From assembly GCA_900469625.1 (NCBI GenBank), contig UBXV01000007.1:496001-560000 (forward strand): a stretch of DNA of 64,000 nt, written 5' to 3'. The translations under genes were made by a program, and so were the position numbers. Positions 18,539 to 28,931 of the stretch are shown here, in pieces. This stretch comes from Hyphomicrobiales bacterium (GTDB taxonomy: Bacteria > Pseudomonadota > Alphaproteobacteria > Rhizobiales > Rhizobiaceae). The notes beneath the pieces are model-generated. The model made no database searches, was not told the origin of the DNA, and saw only the letters and a program-made list of their open reading frames with translations. How positions within the stretch are numbered: the first letter of the stretch is position 1; each line of letters opens with the position of its first letter.

Positions 18539-20935
18539 ATGTTCAAGTTCCAAGCCAAATCGCTGGCGACAAAGCTGATCGCGGTGACAGGCGGCACGAT
18601 CGCGCTCGTGATGCTCGCCTCCAACTTCGTTCTCATCTCCCAGACGCAGGACCGCGTCGAAACGCTGGTGCTCGACCAGGCAAGCGGCGAGGCGAAAGCC
18701 ATCGCGTCCGATATCGCCGGCGGCATCGGCGAGCTTGCAAGCGCCTCGCGCTCGATGGCCGGCATCCTCGGCCGCGCCCACGCGGAAAAGTCGATGGAGC
18801 GCGCCGGCGTGATCAACATCCTCAGGGCCAATCTCGAGCAGAACCCGTCTGCCTTCGGCAGCTGGTTTGCCGAAGAGCCCAAGGCCTTCGACGGCCGCAA
18901 GGAAGACGTGGTCAACAACAAGGATCTGGGTGCCAACAAGGAGGGCATCTTCGCCCCCTACTGGTCGAAGAACCGCAACAACGAAATCCAGTTCTCCACC
19001 TTCGGCGCGGACTACAATGCGGAATGGTACAGCCTCGCGGCAAAGAGCGGCAAGGGCGCGATCACGCCGCCCTACACCGCGCAGGACACCGACGTCCCGA
19101 CCGCGATGAGCTCGATCGCCTATCCGGTCATGTCCAACGGCAAGCTGATCGGCGTCTCCGGCGTCGACATTTCGCTCGCCTCGCTCGCCGACGGTCTGTC
19201 CAAGCTGAAGCCGTTCGAGACCGGCCGCGTCTACCTGCTGTCGCAGTCCGGCAAGTGGCTGGTCGCCCCGATCCCCGACCTCTTGTTGAAGGACTATGAC
19301 GGCGAAGGCAACGAGATCGTCAAGAAGGCGCTGGCGTCCGGCACGGCAGGCGTCATCAAGAACCTCTCCTATGACGGTAACGAGCCGTTCGACCGCGTCG
19401 TCTATCCCTTCGCCGTCTCGGGCGTGAACACCAGCTGGGTCGTGCTCGTCGACGTGCCGCGCACGGCGATCAACGCTCCGGTCCGCGACCAGACCTACAT
19501 GATGATCATCGGCGGCCTCGTCGTGCTCGGCGCCGTGCTTCTCGGCCTCTACTTCGCCGTTCGCGGCTTCGTGCAGACGCCGCTTGCGGGCCTCGTCAAG
19601 GACGTCAAGAGCCTCAGCAACGGCGACTACACCAATTCGATCAGCGGCCAGGACCGGTCCGACGAGACGGGCGAGGTGGCAAAGGCGCTCGAAGGCTTCC
19701 GCCACCAGCTGGCCGACACCAAGCGGCTGGAAGGTGAAGCCCGCCACGAACGCGAGCAGGCCGAGCATGAGCGCAGCCGCTCCGAGACAGAGCGTGCCTC
19801 CTCCAGTGCGCTTCAGCGCGACATCGTCGCCCGCCTCGGCAAGGGCCTGTCGCATCTTTCCTCGGGCGACCTCGCCTTCCGCATCACCGACGACTTCCCG
19901 GGCGAATATGCCCAGCTGAAGCGCGACTTCAACGCAACGATGGACAGTCTCGAAGAGACCATCCGCACCGTCAACCACTCGGTCGTCAACATCGGCAACG
20001 GCACCAGCGAGATCAGCAGCGCCGCCAACGATCTGTCACACCGCACCGAACAGCAGGCGGCAAGCCTCGAAGAGACGGCGGCAGCCCTCGACGAGCTGAC
20101 CTCGCAGGTCAATGCCAGCGCCGAAAACGCCAAGGTCGCCGCCAGGTCGGTGGACGTGGCCAGCAGCGATGCCGGGCAGTCCGGCGAAGTGGTGCAGAAG
20201 GCGATCGCCGCGATGAAGGGCATCGAGCAGTCGTCGCACGAGGTCAGCCGCATCATCGGCGTGATCGACGAGATCGCCTTCCAGACCAACCTCCTGGCGC
20301 TCAACGCCGGCGTCGAGGCGGCCCGCGCCGGTGACGCAGGCAAGGGCTTTGCCGTTGTCGCCCAGGAAGTGCGCGAGCTCGCACAGCGCTCGGCCAATGC
20401 CGCCAAGGAGATCAAGACGCTGATCAACACCTCCGCCGGACAGGTCCGCGAAGGCGTCGACCTCGTCGGTCGGGCCGGTGGCGCGCTCGAAAAGATCGCC
20501 GACCAGGTCGTGCAGATCAACGGCCTCATCCGCCAGATCTCGAGCTCTGCATCCGAACAGGCCGTCGGCCTCAAGGAAATCAACTCGGCCGTCAATCAGA
20601 TGGACCAGGTGACGCAGCAGAACGCCGCGATGGTGGAAGAGACAACGGCTGCCGGCATGGCGCTGAACGAAGAAGCCCGTTCGCTCAGCACGCTGGTCGC
20701 CCGCTTCCGTGTCGCACAGCGCCCGGGAACGACGACCCAGCCGAACTCGGCAGAGATGCTGCGCGGCACCGCCGAGCGCATGCGCACGGCAGAGCGTGCC
20801 GCTCCGGCCCCTGCCCGAGACGCCCGTCCGGCCCCAAGCCCTGCACGCGCCGGCTACACGCCATCGACACAGCGCGTGCTGACGCAGACCTCTGGCGCCA
20901 ACGCGCTTGCCCAGGACAATTGGGAAGAGTTCTGA
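18539..20935 (+). CDS. mcpX: Methyl-accepting chemotaxis protein with double-Cache sensor
   Basis: Transmembrane chemoreceptor of 798 residues. TM1 about residues 12-33, periplasmic dCache-type ligand domain to about 315 (with [20 protein letters not shown]), TM2 about 321-342, HAMP region(s), and a signalling hairpin whose tip reads [19 protein letters not shown]. The C-terminus is NWEEF, a tethering pentapeptide of the CheR/CheB-binding type (NWETF in E. coli). GAGG lies 6 bases before the ATG; the frame is open to 18482. Its neighbour rbsK and the overall order match what I remember for S. meliloti mcpX, the quaternary-ammonium-compound sensor; the symbol is given on that basis. Confidence 0.85.
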   Translation: MFKFQAKSLATKLIAVTGGTIALVMLASNFVLISQTQDRVETLVLDQASGEAKAIASDIAGGIGELASASRSMAGILGRAHAEKSMERAGVINILRANLEQNPSAFGSWFAEEPKAFDGRKEDVVNNKDLGANKEGIFAPYWSKNRNNEIQFSTFGADYNAEWYSLAAKSGKGAITPPYTAQDTDVPTAMSSIAYPVMSNGKLIGVSGVDISLASLADGLSKLKPFETGRVYLLSQSGKWLVAPIPDLLLKDYDGEGNEIVKKALASGTAGVIKNLSYDGNEPFDRVVYPFAVSGVNTSWVVLVDVPRTAINAPVRDQTYMMIIGGLVVLGAVLLGLYFAVRGFVQTPLAGLVKDVKSLSNGDYTNSISGQDRSDETGEVAKALEGFRHQLADTKRLEGEARHEREQAEHERSRSETERASSSALQRDIVARLGKGLSHLSSGDLAFRITDDFPGEYAQLKRDFNATMDSLEETIRTVNHSVVNIGNGTSEISSAANDLSHRTEQQAASLEETAAALDELTSQVNASAENAKVAARSVDVASSDAGQSGEVVQKAIAAMKGIEQSSHEVSRIIGVIDEIAFQTNLLALNAGVEAARAGDAGKGFAVVAQEVRELAQRSANAAKEIKTLINTSAGQVREGVDLVGRAGGALEKIADQVVQINGLIRQISSSASEQAVGLKEINSAVNQMDQVTQQNAAMVEETTAAGMALNEEARSLSTLVARFRVAQRPGTTTQPNSAEMLRGTAERMRTAERAAPAPARDARPAPSPARAGYTPSTQRVLTQTSGANALAQDNWEEF

Positions 20936-20954
20936 TCGACAATCCATGAACGAA

Positions 20955-20986
20955 AAACGGCGCCTCTCGGGGCGCCGTTTCTTTTT
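20955..20986 (+). terminator. Rho-independent terminator between convergent genes
   Basis: AAACGGCGCC (20955-20964) pairs with GGCGCCGTTT (20971-20980), followed by CTTTTT. The A-run on the left makes it usable by the convergent nucleoside hydrolase gene too. Confidence 0.9.
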
Positions 20987-21004
20987 GCCTGATGGCCTTG
21001 CCGA

Positions 21005-21949
21005 TCAGATGCGGGCCAGCCGCTCGGTCAGGAGATCGAAGAAGCCCTGGTCGTCGATATGGCGCATGACCTTGGCATTGTGCTTGCGACCGGTCACCTG
21101 CCACCAGTCGACCACGGTCATGCCCGTCGTCAGCGGCGACTGGACCTCGATCTCGACATTGCAGTCGCGGCCGGTGAACAGCTCCGGACGCAGCAGGTAG
21201 GCGATCACGGTCGGATCGTGCAGCGGGCCGCCATCGGTGCCGTATTTCTCGATGTCGAAACGCTCGAAGAACTCCAGCATTTCCGCCATGGCGATCGCCG
21301 GCGCACTGCCGATGTCGCGGATCTTGGCCACGCGCGCCTTGTGCGTCAGCACGCGGTGGGTGACGTCGAGCGGCATCATGACGATCGGAATGCCCGAGCG
21401 GAAGACGACGTCTGCGGCTTCCGGGTCGACATAGATGTTGAATTCGGCGGCCGGCGTGATGTTGCCGCCCTCGAAGAAACCACCGCCCATCATCACCAGT
21501 TCGCGCACCTTCGGCGCGATATCGGGCGCCTTCTGCAGCGCGAGCGCCACATTGGTCAACGGACCAAGCGTGCAGAGCGTCACCGTACCCGAAGCCTCGG
21601 CCCGCAGCGTCTCGATGATGAAGTCGACGCCATGCTGGGCCTGAAGCGCCATCTTCGGCTCATCCAGCGCAGGGCCGTCGAGGCCGGTCTTGCCATGCAC
21701 ATGCTCGGCGGTGACGAGCGGCCGGGCAATCGGCCGGTCGGCGCCGGGATAGACCTTGACGTCGGTCCTGCCACACAATTCGCAGATGATGCGGGCGTTG
21801 CGCGCGGTCATCGCCAGCGGGACGTTGCCGGCAACGGTGGTGATCCCCAGCAGGTCGATTTCTTCCGGGCTGCCGAAGGCGAGCATGATGGCGGCGGCAT
21901 CGTCCTGCCCGGGATCGGTGTCTATGATTATTTTTCTCGGCGCAGGCAC
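21005..21949 (-). CDS. Inosine-uridine preferring nucleoside hydrolase family protein
   Basis: Cleaves the N-glycosidic bond of nucleosides to ribose and base. 314 residues. The calcium-binding signature IIIDTDPGQDDAAAIMLA is at the N-terminus, followed by GPLTNVALAL and a GGGFFEGGNITPAAEFNIYVDPEAA-type motif with the active-site Asn and Asp, and later LHDPTVIAYLL. The frame is open to 22027, but the GTG at 21949 has AAGGAGG nine bases ahead and places the signature at residue 10 as usual, so I use it. Likely role is nucleoside salvage or catabolism alongside ribokinase. Confidence 0.93.
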   Translation of the reverse strand: MPAPRKIIIDTDPGQDDAAAIMLAFGSPEEIDLLGITTVAGNVPLAMTARNARIICELCGRTDVKVYPGADRPIARPLVTAEHVHGKTGLDGPALDEPKMALQAQHGVDFIIETLRAEASGTVTLCTLGPLTNVALALQKAPDIAPKVRELVMMGGGFFEGGNITPAAEFNIYVDPEAADVVFRSGIPIVMMPLDVTHRVLTHKARVAKIRDIGSAPAIAMAEMLEFFERFDIEKYGTDGGPLHDPTVIAYLLRPELFTGRDCNVEIEVQSPLTTGMTVVDWWQVTGRKHNAKVMRHIDDQGFFDLLTERLARI

Positions 21950-22108
21950 GCTTGTGTTCCTCCTTGGGATTCTCGCGCTGCGGACTATGATTTGCGTGCA
22001 CGCCGGAGGCAAGCGGCTTGCGCTCATTGCGCACAGCTACCATATTGAGGGAGGGATGCTGCTTGGCAGGTCCGCATAATGGTCGCTTGATCTTACAAGG
22101 ACTTGGGA

Positions 22109-22540
22109 ATGAGCAGAATTACGCCTTTCACGAGCCCGCTACTGCTGGGTTTCGACACGATGGAAAAGACCCTCGAGCGTATCGCCAAGGGAAATGACGG
22201 CTACCCGCCCTACAATATAGAACGCGTGCGCGGCGACGATTCGGCCGATGCGCCCGAGCGTTTGCGCATCACACTCGCGGTCGCCGGTTTTTCCGAAGAG
22301 GATCTCGACGTCACGACGGAAGAAAATCAGCTCGTCATTCGCGGCCGCCAGGTCGACACCGGCGATCGCGACTACCTGCATCGCGGCATTGCCGCCCGGC
22401 AGTTTCAGCGCACTTTCGTTCTGGCTGACGGCATGAAAGTGCTGGGTGCCGAACTGCGCAACGGCCTGCTGTCGGTCGACCTCGTTCGTCCGGAACCGGT
22501 GCGTATGGTAAAGAAAATTAACATTTCAGTCCCAGAGTAG
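22109..22540 (+). CDS. Small heat-shock protein, Hsp20/alpha-crystallin family
   Basis: A 143-residue ATP-independent holdase. The alpha-crystallin domain runs from about residue 32 (PYNIERVRGDDS) to the C-terminus, with LRITLAVAGFSEEDLDVTTE and a terminal hydrophobic-rich stretch ending INISVPE. The central loop ARQFQRTFVLADG resembles IbpA-type class A sHsps (xFxRxFxLxDxV). AAGGA lies 8-12 bases before the ATG. The downstream DUF1150 gene follows after 47 bases and probably forms an operon with it. I saw no clear ROSE-type thermometer pairing in the short leader. Confidence 0.93.
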   Translation: MSRITPFTSPLLLGFDTMEKTLERIAKGNDGYPPYNIERVRGDDSADAPERLRITLAVAGFSEEDLDVTTEENQLVIRGRQVDTGDRDYLHRGIAARQFQRTFVLADGMKVLGAELRNGLLSVDLVRPEPVRMVKKINISVPE

Positions 22541-22587
22541 GATAACCGGCGGGATTTTCCCCTGGCCGGCGACCACGGAGTACCACC

Positions 22588-22845
22588 ATGGGACTGAAAG
22601 CCATCACCTCGTCATTGTCCATGAACGACCTCGCTCATCTGGGAGAGGGCGAAGTCGGCTATATCAGAAAGATGCGGTCCGAAGAGGTTTCCCGCTGCTT
22701 CCCGGAAGCACCGGAAATGGGACCGGGCATCGATCTCTGGGCCTTGTTCGGTGCGGACGGCACCCCGATCCTTCTGACCGACAACCGTTCCAGCACCTTC
22801 TACAAGGCCGCAGAAGACGATCTGAAGACCGTCAGCCTGCATTGA
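22588..22845 (+). CDS. DUF1150 family protein
   Basis: An 85-residue cytosolic protein with the family pattern LAHLGEGEVGYIRKMRSEEV, then DLWALFGADGTPILLTDNR. DUF1150 proteins are small alphaproteobacterial proteins commonly encoded next to Hsp20 genes, as here; their function is unknown. A GGAG precedes the ATG by 7 bases. A link to proteostasis is only suggested by the neighbour. Confidence 0.88.
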   Translation: MGLKAITSSLSMNDLAHLGEGEVGYIRKMRSEEVSRCFPEAPEMGPGIDLWALFGADGTPILLTDNRSSTFYKAAEDDLKTVSLH

Positions 22846-23144
22846 TCGCAAGTCGTGGCGAACCACGCCACCGGTGCCCTGTGACCGCGCGTCAAACCTG
22901 ACGCGCAAGCAGTTGCGGTGCCACGTTTCGAACAGGTCCTTACGGGCAGACTGCCGGAATGAAGACGAAGCGGCAATCCGTCAGGAATTGCCCAGCCAGA
23001 ACGATTAGCGCTTCCTCACTGCTATTCGATTGGCAAGAGCCTGAAGCGCGTCGCGCTCGATCAAATCAGCCCACGGCAACTTTGCGTCGCCGCTTCCCCC
23101 GCATGCCGTATGGGCAAGAGTGCCGCGCACTCCAGCGCCGCGCC
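22846..23144. other. Intergenic region between DUF1150 gene and trmB
   Basis: Roughly 300 bases between convergent genes. It holds a perfect 8-bp hairpin GCGCGTCA/TGACGCGC at 22887-22906 (no U-run) and a second hairpin GCCGCGC/GCGCGGC at 23137-23155 that spans the trmB stop codon. No coding potential was accepted. Confidence 0.55.
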
Positions 23145-23843
23145 CTAAGCGCGGCGGAAAGTGAGATAGGCGGAGCTTCGCCCTTCCCGGCGGGCCTTGG
23201 CCTCGTAGCGCGTGCTCGGCCAGCCCTCGTAGGGCGTCAACCAGTCCGACGCCTCTTCAGCCGTCCATTCGAAAGCGGCATGGTCGCGGCAGTGCAGCAG
23301 CGTCCAGTTGACATAGGTGTCGATATCGGAGGCAAAGCAGAAGATGCCGCCCGGCTTCAGCACGCGCGCGAAGCGGTCGAGATTGACGGCGGAAACGAAC
23401 CGGCGCTTCCAGTGCTTGCGCTTCGGCCACGGATCCGGATAGAGCAGGTCGATCTGGTCGACGCAGGCGGCCGGCATCCAGTCGAGAACCTGCGTTGCGT
23501 CGTCGTTGTAGAGACGGATGTTGGAGACGCCCTTCTCCTCGATCTGGCCGATCAGCTTGGCCATGGAATTGACAAAGGGCTCGACGCCGATGAAGCCGGT
23601 CGTTGGGTTCTCGGCCGCGCGGTGGATCAGGTGTTCGCCGCCGCCGAAGCCGATCTCCAGACGGATGCGATCGACGGACTCGGGAAAGAGCTGCTTCAGG
23701 TCTTCCGGCGCGCTCGCACCGAGATCGAGCTTAAGCTTCGGCAAGATGGTTTCGAGATGGGCCGCCTGGCGCTCGCGCAAGGGCTTGCCCTTGCGGCGTC
23801 CGAAGAAGGCTTCCGTGGCGCGGCTGCGGCGCGGTTCAGTCAT
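23145..23843 (-). CDS. trmB: tRNA (guanine-N7)-methyltransferase
   Basis: SAM-dependent enzyme that makes m7G46 in tRNA. 232 residues with motif [13 protein letters not shown] near residue 63, [25 protein letters not shown] (the family-specific PDPWPKxxHxKRR) and the C-terminal region ending [11 protein letters not shown]. It lies 100 bases downstream of metK, which makes its cofactor, on the same strand with a hairpin between; co-transcription is plausible. Confidence 0.96.
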   Translation of the reverse strand: MTEPRRSRATEAFFGRRKGKPLRERQAAHLETILPKLKLDLGASAPEDLKQLFPESVDRIRLEIGFGGGEHLIHRAAENPTTGFIGVEPFVNSMAKLIGQIEEKGVSNIRLYNDDATQVLDWMPAACVDQIDLLYPDPWPKRKHWKRRFVSAVNLDRFARVLKPGGIFCFASDIDTYVNWTLLHCRDHAAFEWTAEEASDWLTPYEGWPSTRYEAKARREGRSSAYLTFRRA

Positions 23844-23865
23844 GACAATCTTCCTTAAACGAGCA

Positions 23866-23896
23866 AGGCGGACACCCCTTTTCGGGATATCCGCCT
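23866..23896 (-). terminator. Hairpin between metK and trmB
   Basis: AGGCGGA (23866-23872) pairs with TCCGCCT (23890-23896), with an inner CCC/GGG extension. On the minus strand it follows the metK-trmB direction but is not followed by a good U-run, so partial termination or processing is more likely than full stop. Confidence 0.4.
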
Positions 23897-23942
23897 GATG
23901 CTTTAGCGGCCGGACGTTCTGTGTCCGGCAAATGTCAAGGCG

Positions 23943-25181
<1,239 letters not shown>

Positions 25182-25255
25182 GCGGGAATTCCCCTCAAGA
25201 AGATAAGCGCTGGCATCGTGTTAGTGGTTTTGCGACCGAAAAACAAGCGAACAAC

Positions 25256-25277
25256 GACATAAATATATCTTTATATC
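25256..25277 (-). promoter_or_regulatory. AT-rich palindrome in the metK promoter
   Basis: A 22-bp imperfect palindrome (GACATAAATAT then ATCTTTATATC; 9 of 11 positions symmetric). On the minus strand a promoter can be drawn with -35 TTGGCG (25286-25291) and -10 TATATT (25262-25267), 18 bases apart, so the palindrome covers the -10. Alphaproteobacterial met genes are known targets of SAM- or SAH-responsive ArsR-family repressors (SahR/SamR) with AT-rich palindromic sites of this sort; I assign it on that recollection. Confidence 0.5.
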
Positions 25278-25324
25278 AACATCGGCGCCAATCACTTCCG
25301 ATGTCGGAGGGAAACCGCGGGCAA

Positions 25325-25351
25325 GAAAAAAGCGGCACTGAAGGCCGCTTT
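25325..25351 (-). terminator. Rho-independent terminator of the XRE regulator gene
   Basis: AAAGCGGC (25329-25336) pairs with GCCGCTTT (25344-25351); on the minus strand the stem is followed by TTTTTTC. It sits 27 bases after the regulator gene stop and separates it from the metK promoter. Confidence 0.88.
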
Positions 25352-25377
25352 GTTTTTATAATCCCGTAGGTCGGGAA

Positions 25378-25794
25378 CTATTCGCTTTCTGCTTCCGCAG
25401 CCAGCGCCTTGACGAGATCAACCAGCTTGCGGCGCACCTTGGGATCGCCAATCTTGACGAATGCGCGGTTGAGCTGAAGACCCTCGGAGGAGGACAGAAA
25501 ATCGACGACGTAGTTCGAGCTGGAGGCTTCAGCCATGCCCGAAGCGCTGGTGTTTTCGCCGGGAGCATCCTCGAAGAAGAAGGAGACCGGGACATTCAGG
25601 ATGCCGGAAATGTTCTGCAACCGGCTGGCACCGACGCGGTTCGTTCCCTTCTCATATTTCTGGATCTGCTGGAAGGTAATCCCCAGGCTTTCGCCCAGCT
25701 TTTCCTGGCTCATGCCAAGCATCGTGCGGCGAAGACGAATCCGGCTACCGACATGAATGTCGATCGGGTTCGGCTTCTTCTTATTTTCGATCAT
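25378..25794 (-). CDS. XRE-family transcriptional regulator, PraR/PhrR-like
   Basis: A 138-residue DNA-binding protein. Helix-turn-helix about residues 16-70: IRLRRTMLGMSQEKLGESLG, ITFQQIQKYEKGTNRVGASR. The C-terminal half carries a short conserved region (LQLNRAFVKIGDPKVRRKLV) found in the rhizobial PraR/PhrR group, regulators of quorum sensing, surface attachment and stress genes. The position between lnt and metK is one I associate with that group. A terminator follows. The upstream 150-base spacer is AT-rich (see the lnt composition finding). Identity as PraR is inferred, not proven. Confidence 0.85.
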   Translation of the reverse strand: MIENKKKPNPIDIHVGSRIRLRRTMLGMSQEKLGESLGITFQQIQKYEKGTNRVGASRLQNISGILNVPVSFFFEDAPGENTSASGMAEASSSNYVVDFLSSSEGLQLNRAFVKIGDPKVRRKLVDLVKALAAEAESE

Positions 25795-25943
25795 ATTTGC
25801 GTTCCTAACACGCTGTTTCGTTCATCCACGGACTTTGCGTGAGGACACCGCACACCGCTGCTACCGCAGCGCAGTGGCGACAAAAGAGCCTCCCCAGCAC
25901 AAACCGATGGTCCGGACCACTATGCAATTTTAGGGGTTTTAGG

Positions 25944-27539
25944 TCAATTCTTCCTAATATTAAAACTAACACGCGAGAAGACTGCAACCAGCAGAAGTAA
26001 GATTGCACACACCCAAAAAACGCGACTTCTTACCGTCTCGTTCAAGGGCGTTTTCATCGTACCTGGCAGAATTGCGTCGACCACTCCCCTATAATTGTAG
26101 GCCAATCCTACCACTAAAACCCCACGTGCATCAACAATCGCTGATATACCATTATTGGCTGCACGAATAAGTGGTGCGCCCGTTTCCACTGCACGCAACT
26201 GTGCCTGATGGAAGTGCTGGCGCGGTCCGGGCGTGTCTCCGAACCAGGCATCATTGGTGATGTTGAGCAGTGCATCGGCACCCAGCGCGCCGGCCCCGAT
26301 CTCGTCTGGAAAGATCGCTTCATAACAAATGAGCGGGTAAAACCTGCGCCCCGTGGGCAGCGTCAGCGAGGAGCGGCTCTTAGCCGCCGAAAATCCTCCC
26401 GGCATGGCGGCGGCGACCGAACTCAGCCCCCAGGACGACAACAGGTCCTCGAACGGCAGATATTCACCGAAGGGCACGAGATGCATCTTGTCGGCAGCGC
26501 CGATGATCTGCCCCTGTCCGTCGATCATGTAGATCGAGTTGTAATAGCGTGGCGGCAGGCCGGTGCCCGCGTCCTCGGCCCGCACCGCGCCGGCAATGAG
26601 GATCTGTCCGTCGTCGAGCACGTCGGCGATGCGCGCGAGCGCATCGGGACTGTCGGTAAGGATGAACGGGATCGAGGTTTCCGGCCAGACAACGATATCG
26701 GGCTTGCGGGCGCCGGGCTCCGTCGGCGCGGCGGTCAAAGCCAGGTGCTCTTCGAAGATGGTGCCACGCTCGTTGTCGTCGAGCTTCTTTGCCTGATCGA
26801 TCACCGGCTGCACGAGCCGGATTGCGAGCGGCTGTTCCGGCGCCGTGGGCGCCGGCAGGGCAAGCCGGTAGAACCCGAAGCCGATATGGGCGACACACAG
26901 CGCGACCGCGACGCTGAGCCCAAGCCGGCTGCCCTTGCCGGTCGCGATCAAGGCAGGTGCGGCAAAGACGAAAACCGCCAGCATGTTGATGGTCGAAAGA
27001 TTGAGGACGCTGGCGGACTGCATCATCAACGGCATGGGCATCGCCGCATAGCCGATCGCGTTCCAGGGAAAGCCGGTGAAAATGAACGAGCGCAGCCATT
27101 CGGCAAGGCCGAAGCCCAATGCCAGTGCTGCGATCCGGCCGACGCCATCCGACCAGAGGATGCGGGCAATCAGCGTCGCCAGTGCATAGAACAGGGCAAT
27201 GAACGCCGGAAGGCCGACGACCGCCAGCGGCAACGCCCAGGCAAAACTGTCCGCCTCCACCAGCAGCGCGTTGCCGAGCCACCAGAGGCCACCGAGGAAA
27301 TAACCGAAGCCGAAAGCCCAGCCGATGGCAACAGACGGCAGCAGCCGCCGGATTGCACCGCCGTCCGGGTGACCGGTCGCGCCATCGAGCAGCCACACGA
27401 GAACGGGAAAGGAGACGAAGGCGGCGGCGAAAATGCCAAATGGCGGCTGTGTCAGAACAGCCAGCAGCCCCGCGACGAAGGCGAGAAACAGCCGGGGGGC
27501 ACCCGACAGAAGCATGATCCTGCCAGCCAGTCTTTCCAT
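25944..27539 (-). CDS. lnt: Apolipoprotein N-acyltransferase
   Basis: Inner-membrane enzyme that adds the third acyl chain to lipoproteins. 531 residues: several N-terminal membrane helices (to about 225), a nitrilase-type periplasmic domain, and a final membrane helix (VFWVCAILLLLVAVFSRV). The catalytic triad is seen as Glu287 (VVWPETSIPF), Lys351 (ADKMHLVPFGEY) and Cys405 (ICYEAIFP). AGGAGG precedes the ATG at 27539, so the open frame up to 27620 is not used. The last 70 codons are markedly AT-richer than the rest and use rarer codons, an oddity discussed in the findings. Downstream of corC on the same strand. Confidence 0.95.
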   Translation of the reverse strand: MERLAGRIMLLSGAPRLFLAFVAGLLAVLTQPPFGIFAAAFVSFPVLVWLLDGATGHPDGGAIRRLLPSVAIGWAFGFGYFLGGLWWLGNALLVEADSFAWALPLAVVGLPAFIALFYALATLIARILWSDGVGRIAALALGFGLAEWLRSFIFTGFPWNAIGYAAMPMPLMMQSASVLNLSTINMLAVFVFAAPALIATGKGSRLGLSVAVALCVAHIGFGFYRLALPAPTAPEQPLAIRLVQPVIDQAKKLDDNERGTIFEEHLALTAAPTEPGARKPDIVVWPETSIPFILTDSPDALARIADVLDDGQILIAGAVRAEDAGTGLPPRYYNSIYMIDGQGQIIGAADKMHLVPFGEYLPFEDLLSSWGLSSVAAAMPGGFSAAKSRSSLTLPTGRRFYPLICYEAIFPDEIGAGALGADALLNITNDAWFGDTPGPRQHFHQAQLRAVETGAPLIRAANNGISAIVDARGVLVVGLAYNYRGVVDAILPGTMKTPLNETVRSRVFWVCAILLLLVAVFSRVSFNIRKN

Positions 27540-27679
27540 GCAGCCTCCTGTTGGCGCAGGCCGCGAAAGACGGACGCTGCGCGGGAAGAACAACCGAATC
27601 AGTTGCCGGCAGTGTTCCAAAAAAGTCGCCGCTTGTCCCCTTTAGAGCCATTGGCGGCGAATTTGACGCGCAAGGGAGA

Positions 27680-27702
27680 GCTGCCGATCACCGATCGGCA
27701 GC
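27680..27702. repeat. Perfect inverted repeat between corC and lnt
   Basis: GCTGCCGATC (27680-27689) and GATCGGCAGC (27693-27702) are perfect 10-bp arms separated by only 3 bases. There is no U-run on either side. It could be a transcript hairpin in the 219-base spacer or a binding site. Confidence 0.5.
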
Positions 27703-27758
27703 CGGTTTCGGCGAGGAACGCTGATTGCGCCTCGCCGAGGATGCGGTGTGTGGAAAGG

Positions 27759-28919
27759 TTATGGCTCTCCGGCGGCCTGATGCGGCTCGGTGCCGTTGCC
27801 ACGCCCTGAAGGCGTCTGCTCCTGCCCCAGTTCGCTTTCGGGACGCACGGGCCGGCGGCGGGCCGGCGGGCGCTTGCGCATGATGCGCACTCGCTTGACG
27901 CGGCGCGGGTCGGCGTCGAGAATCTGGAATTCGAAGCCCGGCAGTGCCTGCACCACCTCGCCCCGCACCGGAATCCGGCCGAGCGACGCGAAGATCAGGC
28001 CACCGAGCGTATCGACATCCTCGAGCTGCTCGCGCACGTCGAAGTCGGAGCCAATCGCCTCGGCGATCTCTTCCAGTTCGACACGGGCGTCGGCAACGAA
28101 GACATCCTCGGACGTCTTGGCAAACATCACCTCGTCGTCGTCGTGCTCGTCCTCGATATCGCCGACGACCATCTCGACGATGTCTTCGAGCGAAACGAGG
28201 CCATCGGTGCCGCCATACTCGTCGATGACCAGCGCCATCTGGATGCGGGCTGCCTGCATGCGCTGCATCAGGTCCGAGGCCAGCATCGACGGCGGCACGA
28301 ACAGGAGCTGGCGAATGATGCCGGCCTCTTCCAGAGATTTGCCGAGATCGACGCGCGACAGGTCGAACGTCGCCTTCGGCGACCTCGGGGCCTTTTCGGC
28401 CGCAGGCGTTGCGGTCACAGCGACTGCCTTGCCGTTGCGGCGGCGGTTGCGGGCCTGCTTGGTGACATAGGCGAGCAGGTCGCGGATGTGCACCATGCCG
28501 CGCGGATCGTCGAGGCCTTCGTTATAGACCGGCATGCGCGAGCGGCCGGACTCCTCGAAGATCACCATCAGCTCGCCGATGGTGATGCTCTGGTCGACGG
28601 CCTCGATATCGGCACGCGGAACCATCACGTCTTCGACGCGCACTTCGCGGAAGCGCAGGATGTTGTTGAGCATCGCCCGCTCTTCGGGCGAAAATGCCGT
28701 GTTGCTGTCGGCGTCCGTCAGCAGTGCGTCGGCAAGGTCCTCTCGCAGGCTCGATGGATTGGCGCCACGCAAGATGCGCGCGGCCCGGCTCCAGAAGGAC
28801 GATGTAGTCTTGGTGCCCTCTTGTCGAGTGGCGGTGCTACTACTGCCCGCCTCTGCCTCTCCGGAGGCGTCTGCCTCCTCGGTCGCCATTGCGACGGGCT
28901 GTGTTTTAAAGTCGCTCAT
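27759..28919 (-). CDS. corC: CorC/HlyC-family CBS-domain protein
   Basis: A 386-residue soluble protein. A low-complexity N-terminal 45 residues precedes the conserved block LLTDADSNTAFSPEERAMLNN and VEDVMVPRADIEAVD, which opens a CBS pair (to about residue 290, with LVIDEYGGTDGLVSLEDIVE), followed by a CorC/HlyC C-terminal domain (DVFVADARVELEEIAEAIG). Members are linked to magnesium/cobalt homeostasis; the name 'hemolysin' in this family is historical. An insertion of about 30 basic residues (ARNRRRNGKAVAVT...) lies between the CBS motifs. It follows ybeY closely, the usual ybeZ-ybeY-corC-lnt order. Confidence 0.9.
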   Translation of the reverse strand: MSDFKTQPVAMATEEADASGEAEAGSSSTATRQEGTKTTSSFWSRAARILRGANPSSLREDLADALLTDADSNTAFSPEERAMLNNILRFREVRVEDVMVPRADIEAVDQSITIGELMVIFEESGRSRMPVYNEGLDDPRGMVHIRDLLAYVTKQARNRRRNGKAVAVTATPAAEKAPRSPKATFDLSRVDLGKSLEEAGIIRQLLFVPPSMLASDLMQRMQAARIQMALVIDEYGGTDGLVSLEDIVEMVVGDIEDEHDDDEVMFAKTSEDVFVADARVELEEIAEAIGSDFDVREQLEDVDTLGGLIFASLGRIPVRGEVVQALPGFEFQILDADPRRVKRVRIMRKRPPARRRPVRPESELGQEQTPSGRGNGTEPHQAAGEP

Positions 28920-28931
28920 TGGTCCAAACTG

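Noticed and set aside
18434-19978. 514-codon minus-strand open frame across the chemoreceptor
   Set aside because: Mirror frame of an unmistakable chemoreceptor; no SD and no motif.
25182-25325. SAM riboswitch in the metK leader
   Set aside because: I looked for the SAM-II type pseudoknot pattern common in alphaproteobacteria and did not find its conserved core; the palindrome at the -10 explains control more simply.
26208-27809. 533-codon plus-strand open frame over lnt
   Set aside because: Mirror of lnt, in which Glu287, Lys351 and Cys405 are all identifiable.
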